A DNA stretch of 64,000 nt from Adiantum capillus-veneris. Taxonomy: Eukaryota > Streptophyta > Polypodiopsida > Polypodiales > Pteridaceae. Below are positions 48,191-63,356 of the stretch, piece after piece (the stretch's first letter is position 1; every line of letters starts with the position of its first letter). The stretch spans positions 13,672,809 to 13,736,808 of the forward strand of contig CM043959.1 of the NCBI GenBank assembly GCA_014529385.2, in the 5' to 3' direction. The notes beneath the pieces were generated by a model. That model saw only the letters and a list, made by a program, of their open reading frames with translations, did not search any database and was not told the origin of the DNA. A program made the translations under genes and the position numbers.

Positions 48191-51100
48191 TTAGTGCCTT
48201 CTTTCGAGCATTGGAGTGAGATTTTTGAACTTCTGAGCTCTGGCTTCGATCTCAACTTTGGTTGCCAGCTCTCTGAAGGGATTATTGCTGATTGTACTTT
48301 GGTAGGCGATATGGCGGGCTGGCAGATCTTTCGTCATTGGATTGAATATGGAAGAGTCCACTTCGAAGAAACCTGTCATGAAAGCTTCTTTGAAGGTCTA
48401 CATGTAATGAGAAGGCAGAAACATGTCTCTTGCATATAATCCCATGATAACATTTCTGTTGGGATTTCGGTCTCCAGATTCCAGCAAATACCCCACGTCC
48501 CCTTGACAAACACCTGCCATGGATGCTCTGCTGCTTCAATGTCTCTGAAGGCTGTAATGGACGTGATGAGCATTTTGGCAATCTTTACCAGCATCTGATA
48601 AGCGAGGTCTGGGATTTCTTTCATCATTGATTACTCCTTTCAGAGTTTGCACCATGTAATGCTCGGATGGGGGGTTGTTATTGATCGTCTTGGTAATTAC
48701 CAGTTTGGTAATTAGCGGTAGTTCAGCACTGTCGATCTTTTGCTTTGCCAACTGTAAAAACTGTCCCAGGATCGCCGTCTGGGGGATCGATCTTGAGATG
48801 CTGGGGGGCGTTCCTGTAATAGGTTTCATTAGTTGGTCGCTGATCGAACCATTTTTTCTCTAGAGAGGTTGATTGTCGAGAATGGTTTCAATCTGAAGGG
48901 CTGTAATTGGAACCTCTGTGTAGTCCCCTCTGCTGTTTGGTTAGATTTCTGGGAGCATCTTTTGCTGCCATAATTGAACTTCTTGCCACATCAATGGTAG
49001 TGCGATCATTTCGTGCCCATGATTTTTTGCAACCTCATCTGGAGTGATCATGAGGAGGGTAGCCGATTCCAACACTTTTAATTCATATTGCATATATGCC
49101 TTGTGTGAAGGGTCTTTGACTTCTGAGATCTAGCACTGAATTTCATCTTTTGCGGACTCCGAGGTGGATGTCGCGGCTGGATCTGTAGATTCTTGCGTGC
49201 CTTTTCCAGTGCTCTTAGTGGGCATCTCTGTTTGATGAGTTTTGAATGCAGATTGTTTGAATCCTTCACCCTGTTCAAATTCTCCTGGGTCTTGCTGATG
49301 CTTTGTTTGATTTGCCTTCAAAGATTCTACTTCCTTTCTTGCATCAGCTAGTTGCTTTTTTAAGTCTTCAATTTCTTCATCCTTTGCCTGCTGTAGGGCC
49401 CTATGACCTACTGTCATGATCTGTCTGTCATATTTTTCTTGTTTTAGGGCCTCCTGTAACTCTTTGATTTCCTGGCTCAAGGAAGCAAAGCCTACAGTCA
49501 TAGTCAAAGAGGAGGGTGTCTCATGTATGGCCAGGAGTTGAGTGAGTCCTACTAACCACTGCATATGAGCCTTGTAGCTTCTCATTCTGTTCCTTTTCTT
49601 TGGTTAGCTCCTCCTCTAGGCGTTGTTGTTCGATCTGTAATGCAGAGTTCGCCTCATTGAATTGTTGCACTTCTTTATAATAGTAAGTTTCATTTTCTCG
49701 TTCTCTCTGCAACTCTGATTGAGCCTGGACTTGTGCGTTCTTTAGTGCCTCTATTTGTTGTGTCAATTGCCAGGATTCTGCTGCTGCTCTTGATACCTCC
49801 TTTTTTTAATCTTCTAATTCCAGCTCCTTGAGGGTGTAAAGAGCTCTTTGACATTGGAATTGCAGTTTGATCTGCTCTAGGTGACAGTCAATGTCAAATG
49901 AGCTAACTATCTCCGCTCCTTCTTTTATGGCCGCTTGTGTGCGTTGCGTTCTTGGCCCATGCTGGTCTTTTCGGCTCTGATCTGATTGCTTAGCCACATC
50001 AGCTTGTTTTCCTTCTGTTTCAAACTCTCTATTGCATCAGAGGTTGTGGCAAGTTTTGTCTGTGATTCTGTTTGTTGATCCATCCGTTGTTCCGTCTGCT
50101 TTTTGTCAACCTTTTGCTCCAACTGTGATGCACTTTCTCCTTTCTCTTGTTCTGACCTCTCTGAAATTGTCTTTGCATCTTTGGGAGAACCGAGGTCTTG
50201 CTGTTGTTGTTCCTATGTCTCGTGTTGTCCCTCTCCCTGTGTCTTGTGTTGTCCCTCTCCTTGTGAGATACTTTTCTCTTTTTTACTCTTTTCAGATTCG
50301 TCAGATGATTATGTATCATCAACACGTTGCTTCTTTGATTCTTCTTGCTGCTGGCTGCTCCATCTTTTGTTTAAGCTCATTGTGAATTTGCTTTCGCATG
50401 GCGCTGGCAATTTTCCATTTCTCTTCAGCTTCCTTCCTCTTTTGTTGCTTGACCCTTTCCAAGGCCTCTGTTTGCCTGCATATCAGCGAAGCATTCTCGA
50501 CTTCATCATCTTCTTTCTCGTCATCCGCTTTTGTTTGTTGGGTTTGCTGCTGTTCTTTCTTTTGTTGGAAAATATTTTCTCTCAATGCATGAGCTTCTTC
50601 CATTGTCCTCCTGGCATGAGTGATGGGAATAGCTTCTACCAATGTAGCCTTTTTCTTTAATCAAGTATATCCCAGCGTGTAGGGGCTATCCTTCTCTTCC
50701 TCCAAAGACTGGTACTCAGAAGGAGTATCTCGTGGGTGAGATCCCTCTTCCTGGCTACTCTGAGCATCCGATTCTGTTTTCTCACTGTCAGAATCTCTTA
50801 GAGGTGCACTTTGCCTAGTTTGTTTGACTCCAGGATTCGGCCTTGTAGAAGGTCGTGCCACTGGTCTCACAGCTCTTTTGGACATGTGAATTAGATCTAT
50901 CTGCGCTTGGGTAGGTGGTAGATCATCGATCATGCCCAATGCTTGATAAGCTATTCGTGTGAGCATGGGTCCTCCATTCATGTAAGCCTTACTTCTTTGA
51001 CCGCCCTTTAGGCTTCCACAATCGTGTCAAGAAGGTAGTTGCCAAAGTCGCAACTGGCCACCCTGCCTTCAGCCAAACCCATCGCCATTACCATTGCCAT

Positions 51101-51708
51101 ATGCAATAAGGGTTCAATATATCTAGGTGGCTTCTGCACCTCGAAATGCTGTGATATAAGACGCAATGGTAGTTTCATTTTTGAGTATTTCAGGTCTTGA
51201 TATGTCAGCTTGTGGCCGCGTTGCTTCAAAAAGGCTTTATCGTTGTCGATTGCCTTCGTTTTCTGCACGAGGTTGTGTGTCCCTTGCGGCAGATGGAGGG
51301 CTTCATTGATGATTTCAGTTGTGGTTTTACATTAACAACTGTCCCATCTTTGTCTATCAGAGTTGCTTCTCCATTGTATTGAATTGTACTTATAAGCTCG
51401 TGAGCTCGTCTGAAATCTGTTCCCCAAAGAGGCAGTCTTAAGAAATTGTCAAGCTGTAGGCATCTAACACCTGCTTGCACTTCTGGTTTCTGGTGCAAAG
51501 TCCACATTTCCTGGGGAAAGATGGTGGCCTTTACAATTTCTCCGTCGACGGCTTGGAATCTTCCAATGAAAATATTTGCCGGAATTGCTTCAAGTACTTG
51601 CTCGGTGAGGTGAGCTTTCTCATTTGATGAGATGTCGGTTCCCTCATAGGGTGCCACATGCCACTCCCTCTGTGCTTTCCTTCGAGGCATGTTGTTGCCA
51701 ATTTGCAA
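48191..51708 (-). pseudogene. Giant coiled-coil ORF A (retroelement-borne, unknown function)
   Basis: About 1,170 codons from MQIGNNMPRRKAQREWHVAP, broken by several stops and frameshifts. Residues 1-250: a globular domain (FIGRFQAVDGEIVKATIFPQ; LDNFLRLPLWGTDFRRAHEL; LTYQDLKYSKMKLPLRLISQ). Then an acidic, Ser-rich linker (about 50,660-50,870), about 500 residues of coiled coil (50.6-49.1 kb, for example RLEEELTKEKEQNEKLQ), and a C-terminal helical domain (SEHYMVQTLKGVI; EIPDLAYQMLVKIAKMLITS; MTGFFEVDSSIFNPMTKDL). All three parts have counterparts in the same order in giant ORF B. A polypurine tract and LTR follow. No enzyme motif. The N-terminal pattern recalls plant retroelement proteins often labelled 'putative plant transposon protein', which is unverified. 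A structural, gag-like role is inference. Confidence 0.6.
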
Positions 51709-54393
<2,685 letters not shown>

Positions 54394-54484
54394 CTCCCCC
54401 CCTCCTAGATCATGTCGTCCCCGACATGACAGTAGAGCTGCTTCTTCAGTGGAGGCTTTCGTGCATCTTCATAACAGACTCATA

Positions 54485-57400
54485 TCATGCATGCTGGGCC
54501 AGTAATGTAGGGCCGAATATATATGTATCAATGGTGAAGAAACCGGTGTAGAAGGCTTCTTCAAAGGCCTGGAGATGGTACGAGGGCAAAAACATTATTC
54601 GCTGGTAGAGGGCATGTATCACCTCATGGGAAGGTTGAGCAGACAGTTCATACGCACATCTATATGTGTCTTGGAAGAAGAATATGTTGTTTGTTGCCTG
54701 TCCAGGTTTAAAGATCTCAAAAACTGCCAGAAGGGTTTTACATATTTTCCTGAGCATAATGCAAGAGAGGTCAGGTGAGCCAGTGAACAATTTAATGGCG
54801 CTCGTTAGGGTTTTCACCATGTATTGCTCACTCATTCTCTCACCTGCCTTCAAGCCTAGCAGCTTTGGGTAGTTGAGCCACGTGGGATGTCTTTTCTTCA
54901 GCAGCTCTTGTTCTTTCCAAGTCCGCATCCTTGGTAGAGGTCAAAAGCTAAGGTTGTCTCTGATTATTTTAGGCGCCTCTACTAGATGTACTAAATACTG
55001 TGGGTATTTAGTTAGCCATGCCTTTCTCCATTTTGGCTGAGAGTCCCCAATAAGCTTAACACCTTCTGGTTTGGTGATATCTTCTTCGTATAGTGGCACT
55101 ATCGGCTCCTCTTTAATCCTCTTGTTTATTGTAGCAGCTTCATACTTGAGAAGAGGATATGGGAGAGAGGGTTGTAGCCATTCATGTCGAGCGACATTTG
55201 CATCTAATTTCTGAATGGTCATAGACTTCAATACCCTCTGCTCCCACTGCATTGCTTCTTTGGCGGTGTCTTTTATGGCCGCTTCTATTGCCTTTTGTAG
55301 ATTGTCTTCTTCTTCTTGTGTCAGATCCCGGGGCTCTTGGGATGGTCCCACAAGGATGTCCTTTTGCATTGTTGTGTCCACTGGATCTGACACATTGTCT
55401 ATATCAATTCCTTCCATAGCTACTGGCCCTGTGCTCAAGCGTGGCTCTTCAGTCTTTTTTTGGCCTTTTAGATCATCAATCTGCTTTTGATATTCTTTCT
55501 TTTCCTGTTCAGCTTGATCCCCCATGGTCATGAAAAGGTCGTTCAATTCAACATTGGCTTTCTCATCCTCTTCTAGCTTCTTCTTGGTGTCTTCATTTTC
55601 AGTTTGCATCTTCTTGAGATCCTCGTCCATCTTCTTTTTCAAGGCTGCTAGCTCATCTTTCATGGCCTTGTTCTCATCCTCCAAACGGCTTTGCATCACT
55701 AGGGAGCCCTCGGCCAGCATCAATCTTTGTCTCTTCTCTAGTGTCAACTCCTTTTGGAGTTCCTTCATATGTTCTTCATACGTATCCTTCTCTAAAGCAG
55801 TGCTAGTTGAGGTAGCGGCTCTGACTTTGCCCGGAGATGCCCTTAGCCTATGGATTGTCTGATCTTTCACTTTTATTTGATCTTTCAGCTCTATAACTTC
55901 GTCCTGGCTGGCCTCATGTTCTAGCTCAGCTTTTTCCTTATCATTCCTCAAAGTCTCTACTTCTTTGGACTCATCAGCAAGCTGGAGTGTCAAGTTGTCT
56001 CTTTCTTTCTCCGCATCCGTCAGTGATTTGTTGATTTCCTTATACTCCTCATCTGCTCTTTGAAGCTTTTGGTCTGCTGCCTGACTCTGAGTTTCCAGCT
56101 CTTGGCATCTTTTTAGTGCCGCGTCTAGATCAGCTTGCAGCTTGGCTTGCTTCTGTGTTCTCTTGTTCTTGCTTTTGCAGTGAGTCCACCTTGGCTTTGA
56201 TTTGAACTTCATTTGCTTTGAGATTATCACACTCAATCTCAGCGGCCATAGACCTTGCTCTGAGCCCAGTGAGTCTTTACATCACCTCATCCCAATCATT
56301 GGCTTGTGGCTTTAAATCCATTGTATCTGTGGCCATTTCTTTCAACTCCACCAATCGAGGGCTCAACATATATTCTTTGGACCTAGTGCTAGACAACTGA
56401 AAAGCTGCATTAGCTGCCTCTTCTCGAGAGTATCCAGCAGCTAGTAGATCAAGGAATATTCTATAGTTTTTTTCTTCTGGATCTGGCTTCTCATCTTTTG
56501 GTTCAATTTTTGCCTTCTCTTGTTTCTCTTTTTTCTCCTCTTCCTTGGAGTCTTGTTGCCCATCAGATTTGTTCAACTCCTCAGTTTGTCGCGGTTGAGG
56601 AGGACTAGGAGGAGGTGGTGATGGTGGAGGGCTGGATTCTCGTCTTGATGGTGGGGTTGGTTGCTTCTTATTGAAGTCCCGATCAGCCTTTGTTTTCCTC
56701 TCTCTTTCTTCCCCTTCTTGCTCTTCTAGCAGCTGCCGTCTCACATCATCAACTTCTTCTTCGGTAAAAGGTATGTTTGGGATATTCTCAACTGTAGCAT
56801 CTAAGATCTCGAAATTCTTTATATAATCTTCAAAGCAATCCCTTTGAGTTCTTCGAGAAGATCCATACATAGCCTCAAGTGAGGGATTCCATAATTCGCT
56901 CAGATCCCCTTTTAGCATACTCTCAGCTCTGAAACTCTCCATTAGTCTTTCTAGCCTTGCTGCTTTCTGTGACTTTGTTTCCTTTACTGGCACTTGTAGA
57001 GTTTCTTTCTTCCCCTTCTTGGGCTGTAGCGGCTCTTCTGGCACTGTCTCTAAACGGCGCTTCAACCTTGTGGCTACCCTTGGAGCCTTAGGAGGCTCTT
57101 CTTCTTTGTCTTCCTTCAGCTTGAGCCAATCATTTTGGGAGGGAGGTAGAGGCCAATTTCCCTTGGCATGCAATGCTCCATAGATCACTTTGGTTATCAA
57201 CTCACCAGGCACAATATAAGTGGGATTTTTGGTCCCCATTTTCACAAGGTTGTCGTGAATGTAACCGGTATAGTTTATCTCCCTCGGGCGGCTCTTCTGC
57301 ATCGCCCAAGTGAAAGTGGTGGCAATAGCTCCAAGTGGCATCCTGTATTTCTGTGGCCGCTTGGTACACATGTGGAAGTACTGATTGTATAATTGGCTCA

Positions 57401-57944
57401 TGATGGCCACCTTCGGATTTTCAATATCTTCAAATGTATAGTTATTTTTCTTCTCTGAGTAGACCTTAATGTCATCCCGCCTGTTAGTCACACTGTCTCC
57501 TTTGTTAGAGAGGTCAAGTGCGGCTGCCACCACCTTCTTTGTGATGACAATCATCTTATTAGGCTTGCCTTGCAGATCTGTAACTCTGGCTATGCCTTCC
57601 TCTTTGATTGTGGTGACAAATTCCCACACTCTTTTAACATCAATCCCTACTGGCAAGGCTTCAAAGTAATTGTGGAGATCCAGTTTCTCCAAGTAGTCCC
57701 CCATCTTGCTCCTGACAAATTCATTGAGCTCTTGAGGGATCATGGGTAGCTCCACTGCATTTCCCTACGGATCTTTAAACACTCCTTGGTAGATTCTCAA
57801 ATCATTGGTTTCTAGTAGGTCATCTTGAATCCAAGTGCTTGTGGGCTTCAGGGTTCCCTCTGGGATAACAAAAGGCTCCACTTCTTCTAAGTAGTCCTTG
57901 ATAGTCATCCTCTTCTTCTTTGCAAGAGACTTTGTGGTTGACAT
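54485..57944 (-). pseudogene. Giant coiled-coil ORF B (retroelement-borne, unknown function)
   Basis: 1,153 codons from MSTTKSLAKKKRMTIKDYLE at 57,944, the best preserved of the family. Lesions: TAG near 57,768 (DP-stop-GNAVELPM), TAA at 56,277, a frameshift near 56,150, TGA near 54,932 (NLSF-stop-PLPR). Residues 1-275: globular domain (LHNYFEALPVGIDVKRVWEF; VAIMSQLYNQYFHMCTKRPQ). 275-560: charged linker with a Pro run near 445 (PPPSPPPPSPPQP). 570-840: long coiled coil (ADLDAALKRCQELETQSQAA onwards). About 1005-1153: helical domain (SEQYMVKTLTSAIKLFTGSP; LQAFEEAFYTGFFTIDTYIF). It aligns end to end with ORF A. A polypurine tract and LTR follow. No zinc knuckle, protease or RT. It is probably a structural protein of a pol-less retroelement or an extra ORF of a gypsy element; which of these cannot be decided here. 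Confidence 0.65.
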
Positions 57945-57972
57945 GGATCCTGTTGCACTCAGTAGTCCAAAG

Positions 57973-58992
57973 TTAGCGTTTTTTACAGATTAGCTGATAA
58001 ACTGAGTTCTGACTACCCAAATGACTTGAAAATTGAAATAAGAACTCAAAAGGGACTAGAGAAGCCATGCATGTGTCCACAATAGGTTTTTGGTTGAAAA
58101 ATAAGCATGTAGACATCCTACGTGTACTATGTTTACTTCCTCTGATTTTGATGAAACTTGACATGCTTGTGGCCCTTGACCTGTGCAACATGGCTATGTA
58201 CTTGGAATTTGGTTTGGACATCAAAAAGTGCAACTTTGAGCAGATTTAGTCTTTTGGCTCACAAAATGGGTAGGATGTCCTATATGGATGGGCAAATGAT
58301 ATCCAATTGGATTGAAATTTGATATATAGGCTTCTTATACCATGTAAAAGACTCCCATGATGTCAATTCCTGCAAAGAAGGTCAATATGACACTGGAGAC
58401 ATCCTACGCGTAGGATGTCTCTTTTCTCAGAATGACTTGATTTTGGTTCTGTGGGTAGCCCTTAGCATGTAGAACATGACCATGTTCTTAGATTTTGATT
58501 TGGATAAGTATTGGTGTTGTTAGGAGCATGTTTAGTGTTTCTAGGCTTAGAAAAGTGCATCTTTGAGGTTTTGGGGGCCAAATGTGATGGGTCTGGCCTG
58601 AAATTTGATATATGAGCTTGTGAAGATGTTATAAAGATATGTGGAACTCAAAAACACCAGCTGCAGGTCAAATAGGGCATTTAGACATCCTACGCGTAGG
58701 ATGTCTATTTCATTATTTTTCATATATGACTCCACAGTTAGCTTGGCAATGTGATAATGAGTATATTGTGCAAGTTTCATGTGATTTGGACTAGTTTTGG
58801 TAGGTCTATGACCCTTTATTGCCTCTATTCTCTGACTTTCCGTTTTTTTTAATGCATATGAGGTCAACTCTTGTCCAAATGTGATGAAACTTGATGGCTA
58901 GCATGTATAAGCTATGTAGAAGATGTGTATGAGGTGAGATATTGAGTTGGGTGCCCAAACATGGCCTTGAGACATCCTACGCGTAGGATATC
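57973..58992 (-). promoter_or_regulatory. 286-bp tandem array with palindromes, leader of giant ORF B
   Basis: The 20-bp palindrome ACATCCTACGCGTAGGATGT is perfect at 58,399-58,418 and 58,685-58,704, has one mismatch at 58,972-58,991, and is degraded at 58,113-58,132. Steps are 286, 286 and 287 bp, so the array is a true tandem repeat. Between the palindromes the unit is only loosely conserved (GAAATTTGATATATNNGCTT recurs). It lies directly upstream of the ORF B start, as the other palindrome set does for ORF A. Confidence 0.85.
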
Positions 58993-60583
58993 TCCTGATG
59001 AATTCTTTTGGAGAAGTGCTACTAGTATATGCCCTTAGCCCCCCTGAGTCCCCTTCAAGCCTTATTTCAATAAAAAAGTCAAAAAGATAGATAGAAACTC
59101 CTTGTTTGGCTTTCAGAGCCTTTGAGTCGTTTTCTGACTCTTGGAGTGCTTTTCGACGATGAAATTTCTTCATGTTAGTCTCCATAGCTTCATGGTTCCT
59201 TGGGGAACCTTACCATATGGTTTTTGTTGGCTCTGGCTTTAGCGGAGCTCCGTTTGGCGATTTGTCGCTCTGGAAGCGCCCATGATTGCGTTTGCATGCC
59301 CCCAATGATTTGTAGTGGTCTACCACCATAGGACTTGGTTATTGATGGTCTAGGCAAGCCGCTCGTGAAGTTTGGTGGCAAACGGACATCCGGTTTGGCC
59401 GTGAGAGCCAGTTTTTGACGCTTTGTGTGTCTGATGCCGTTTCTGAAGCTTAGTCCCGTTTTGGGTCGTCTTATGGCCATGTGGGCTATATAGCCTTGTA
59501 GAGAATATCGAGATGCTCCTACCCATGAGTTTTGGTAGCCTTTGGATGACTTTCCCCGATTTACCACTTGGTGGCCTCTTGCAGGGCTCTAAAAGTTAGG
59601 GTTTTTCCCGTTGGTTTTTTGCCGCCTTTGTGCATTCAAGAGTGGTCTCCTATGCTAGGGTAAAGTCCCTATGAAGCCTTATTGCTATTGGGTTAGCCTT
59701 TAGGTGGCTACCTCTACCTGTAGGTCTCTACTGCTCGTTCCCCGTGTGAAACCTACACTAGTTTTCGCGATAAAACATCAAACATATGCAAAAAGCTTAC
59801 CTCTCATATATAGAGCCTGTCGGGTGGTCGTGCACATCGTAGAAGCAGCTGGAAGTCTGGTTCGTTCTAGGTGGCTAGAGCTCTCTCTCAAGAAGGAAAT
59901 AGTAGAAATGAGCTATAAGTGAAGTAAACAAATCTTATAATGGGGGTCCCCGGACCACTTTCTATGAAATTTGACATGTGCTCCTAACTTCTTGCGAGAT
60001 GCGGTTTAGGCTCGAAAAGTTCCTGATTTGGACTTCGTTTGCCCAGTTTCCGAGAAATTTGACGTTTCGATCAAAATCTGGCCAAAACACACCTCCCGCT
60101 CTATTCACATAATTGCACCCCCATTGTACCATAGGTTGTCCTATAGTCACTGATTATCCCCATATTTTTTGTTTTTCATTACGACCGTATTTCACCTGCT
60201 TTTTGTATTTTTGAAGTTTTTCTGCCGATAATTAGTAAAATTAAAAAGAAAATAGCAAAATTAACCTAGAAAATCCCCAAAAATCAAAATAACTCAAAAA
60301 CATCACCGCAAAACACTATGTACACTCACATGCAATTTTTATGTCTGGATTTCTCCGTTTTACCAATATTTTGCCCGAAAAATGGCTATTTTTACATATA
60401 TACACACACCTAAAGGCCTAATTTGGCGTTTGGCCCCATATACTTGTAGATTCTTGCTGTATAAGGGCATATGTACTTAGGTTAGTTCAGAAAATTTTGA
60501 AATCAAACGAAAACCCTTCAAAATAGTCGAAAAACATGCCCTTTTTTGCTCTTTTCACCTTCATTGGGTCCGCATTGAGAATG
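58993..60583 (-). other. Leader or LTR of the giant ORF B unit, boundaries unresolved
   Basis: No gene. Minus-strand ORFs at 58,898-59,185 and 59,190-59,567 show no known motif. The right edge meets the polypurine tract at 60,584-60,598. An LTR should begin there, but the expected TG is not clean (the minus strand reads GGCATTCTC). Confidence 0.4.
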
Positions 60584-60598
60584 CCTCCCCCCCTCCTA
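60584..60598 (-). other. Polypurine tract of the rightmost gypsy element
   Basis: The minus strand reads TAGGAGGGGGGGAGG, nearly the same as the tract at 54,394-54,412 (TAGGAGGGGGGGAG), about 165 bp after the last ORF. Confidence 0.65.
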
Positions 60599-60762
60599 GT
60601 CGGAGTCCTCCCGGATGACAAGGTATCGCCTCGGGGTATGTGCAGTGCATGGGTTAAAAATTGTGCTAGTGCGCGGCCTTGTAATGTGGCCCTATTTAAT
60701 GCATACTCAGTCAATGCATGGAAAAATTAATGTTATGCGAGAGGAGGGAATAAGCAAGATGT

Positions 60763-62500
60763 TTATTGGCATTCGACGTCGAGGTTTCCTGTTTGTTGTT
60801 GATTTGGTTGGCGTATTTTCTTTGCAAGTAAAAGTTGTAACTCTACAGCTCTTTGTTTGATCGTCTTTTTTGCAAAAGTTGCTTGGGTTGCCGCTACTGT
60901 CGATATGGCCGTGGTTGTTTTCGTAGATGGAAGTGTCATTTCCGTTGTAGCTATAATCGTGTTCTCTGTTAATTGCCCTTTGGAGTTTTGTTGTGGATGA
61001 TTTTGTAGGTTTATTGCCTCGTCCTTGATCGTCATTGTTGTTCTGTTGATCGGTACCCACATAGATCGGTTTGCCGGTTTCATATGTAGTGAGTGTCTGG
61101 CTGCTGGTGTTGCTTGTACTGAAGGGAGTTCCTGTTGCTTTGGTTTGGGGATCCAAATGCATGTCGCATTTAAGTGGTTATTGAGCATTCTCTTCGGGAT
61201 CCATATCTTTTTTATTTTCTTGGTTGTTGGTTTAACTGTGTTCTTTTGTTGACTTCTGCTATTGTATTGTGGTTTGTATGCCAGGTCGCCTCTATCCTTC
61301 CATACCCATACTTGTTTTTCGCGTGTTGCTAACCTTGATCTATTCACTGTGGTCTGTGTTGTCTTACTTTTGTAGTGAACATGGTTGGCAGTTCCCTGGT
61401 TGTTCTCCATGGGTATCGTGTTGTGCTTTATTAGCACCCATCCTTTTTGTTCTTTATTCAGTGATGGTGGTGCTATCGTCTGGTTCTTTCGGGTTGGCTG
61501 AGCAAAGGCTACCACCTGTTGTTCTTGTGCATGCTGAATTTTGACTATATTCAAACTCAAATCTATCTGCACATTATATTCTTTCTGCCATGGTTGTCCC
61601 AATAACATTTGGTGTAGTGTGCTCGCATCCTCAACCACATAAAACTTGTGGGGGTAAACATATTGATGTATTTGTACATGCAATATTGTCCAGCCCAATG
61701 TTCCTAGCGTATGTGATGTACTACTTTCCAGCACTTGTTGAGTAGGATGTAGTTGATCTTCGAGCTTGAGCTGTTTATATAATTTGTAAGAGATCACATT
61801 TTCTTGAGCTCTGGAATCAACCAATGCCCTCAATTCAACTTGATTGCTACCCACTTTGACTGCAATTATTGGTTCCACTGTGTCTTCACCAAAATTCGTT
61901 AATCGAATAGCATTTATTCGCAACGGTGATCCACTTTGTTGTTGTTGTCGTAGAAGCCTTCTTTTTGCAATGCGTTCTTTTGCTTCTGCTTGTGCTTCTT
62001 CCCGTACCCTCTGTTTCTCCTTCATCCGTTGTTTTTCTTGATGGATTTATTGAAGCATATCCTCTGTTAGTGGTAAATGATACTTTTTTAACCGACACTC
62101 ACTAATCCAATTTGGCATTTCTTCTCCTGCCAATGTAGCAACTTTGACAGCTCCACTTTGTGATAAGTCACTAATCACAAGGGGTCCCATCCCTCACTTT
62201 TTAAGTTTTTTGGTATGTTGCTTCAAAGTATAAACAAGTACATAATCACCTGTTTTGAACTCTTTCGTACGCACATGCTTGTCAAAAAACTCTTTTTGTC
62301 TTCTCTTTTTAGCATAGATCGAAGCTACAGCTCTCAGTCGAAGTTCATCTAGCTTTTCAAGATCATCTATTCTTGAAGAGAGCTCATGGCATGTCCATTC
62401 TAAGCGTTTCGCTACTCATAGAGTTGGAACTAAAAACTCTATGGGTAATATAGTGTTTAGACCAAACACCATGTTGTATGGTGTGGTTCCAATAGATGTT
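60763..62500 (-). pseudogene. Integrase C-terminus fused to a retropepsin and IWxPK tail
   Basis: Read from 62,290: integrase C-terminal part (FKTGDYVLVYTLKQHTKKLK, then WISECRLKKYHLPLTEDMLQ). In the same frame, after a TAA that replaces a probable Gln, comes a charged helix (EKQRVREEAQAEAKERIAKR), then an aspartic protease: RALVDSRAQENVIS (catalytic DSG changed to DSR by a G-to-A at 61,810-61,812), HTLGTLGWTILHVQIHQYVY and HQMLLGQPWQKEYNVQIDLS. The tail holds KQVWVWKD, KKIWIPKRM, CIWIPKPK and MWVPINR before a stop at 60,763 and a PPT. A protease after the integrase is not the standard gypsy order (PR-RT-RH-INT). The plus-strand ORF at 8.1-10.7 kb has the same protease plus IWxPK tail, which supports a lineage trait. 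An upstream protease outside the window cannot be excluded. Confidence 0.75.
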
Positions 62501-62511
62501 TTATAAGCTAC

Positions 62512-63058
62512 CTAGTATGCCCATAGTGTTGAGTGCAATTGTTGATCCCAGTCGATCCTTGACTCTGATACAATTTTAGTCAAAACGGTGCATAGTGTTT
62601 TATTTGTGGCCTTAGCTTGTCCATTTGCATGTGGATGATATGGAGCAGATTTCTTATGTATGACCGTGAATTCCTCTAGCAGATATTCAATGACTTCATT
62701 AAGAAAATGTGTTCCTCGATCACTGACAATTTCTATTGGTAATCCGTATCGTACAAAGACATTCTCATACAAAAATTGTGCAGTGGTTCTTGCATCTGCT
62801 TTTTGAGTTGCTTTGGCTTCAGCCCATTTTGTGAGATAATCCGTAGCCACAATGATATATTGGGTATGGGTGCGATATGCGGGGGGTGAAATAGGCCCCA
62901 CAAAATCAATTCCCCATTTTGCAAATGACCGTGCTCCCATCATTGACCGTCGTGGCATCTCATCTCTCTTTATCGGCACCTTAGTGCGCTCACATGCATC
63001 ACAACGCTTTACAAACTCCTCAGTATCCATGTGCAATGTAGGCCATCATATTCCTGCG
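62512..63058 (-). pseudogene. Gypsy integrase core
   Basis: Begins AGI-stop-WPTLHMDTEEF, where the usual WWPT has one TGG turned into TGA; the CDACERTK Cys pair of the second zinc module follows; then the core with D in AKWGIDFVGPI, D in IEIVSDRGTHFLNEV, and NGQAKATNKTL, where the catalytic Glu is Lys (codon complement 62,611-62,613; one G-to-A change). Continues to LHSTLWAY. Inactive as it stands. Confidence 0.9.
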
Positions 63059-63059
63059 G

Positions 63060-63329
63060 TTAAGACAATTTTTGTCGTCTTATTTCTGAAAAATGGCCTC
63101 CACTTATTCCTCCATGTGCGTGTTCTAGAATCAACATGTATTCACTTTCACTTGCACAGATTCTAAGTTGATTTTCCTTTCCTCTCTTGTAGAGTTGATT
63201 TCCAAATAAATTAAAGTCTCGAACCTCCCATTCTATAGCCCTTTTTCGCGCTTTTGTTATGTTTTCAGGAAATGTCCTTGTTGTTAAGAAATCAATGATA
63301 TATTGACTCCATGCAGGTGCAATGGTCAC
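63060..63329 (-). pseudogene. Second integrase linker with H2 half of a zinc module
   Basis: AWSQYIIDFLTTRTFPENIT, EVRDFNLFGNQLYKRGKENQ and HAHGGISGGHFSEI: a typical gypsy pre-integrase linker with H-x6-H, completed by the CxxC in 62,512-63,058. It follows, in the same frame, another complete linker and zinc module (next feature). Two stops between them (TGA and TAG near 63,355 and 63,331) are consistent with TGG and CAG originally. Confidence 0.8.
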
Positions 63330-63356
63330 CTAAAATAATATTGCGTGATCCACCAG

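Noticed and set aside
54575-55862. Plus-strand ORFs opposite giant ORF B (and 50,032-50,660 opposite ORF A)
   Set aside because: Ser/Phe/Leu-rich antisense shadows of Glu/Lys-rich coiled coil.
58112-58992. CRISPR-like look of evenly spaced palindromic repeats
   Set aside because: Spacers are about 265 bp and are themselves related to each other, there are no cas genes and the setting is a plant genome. It is a tandem repeat.
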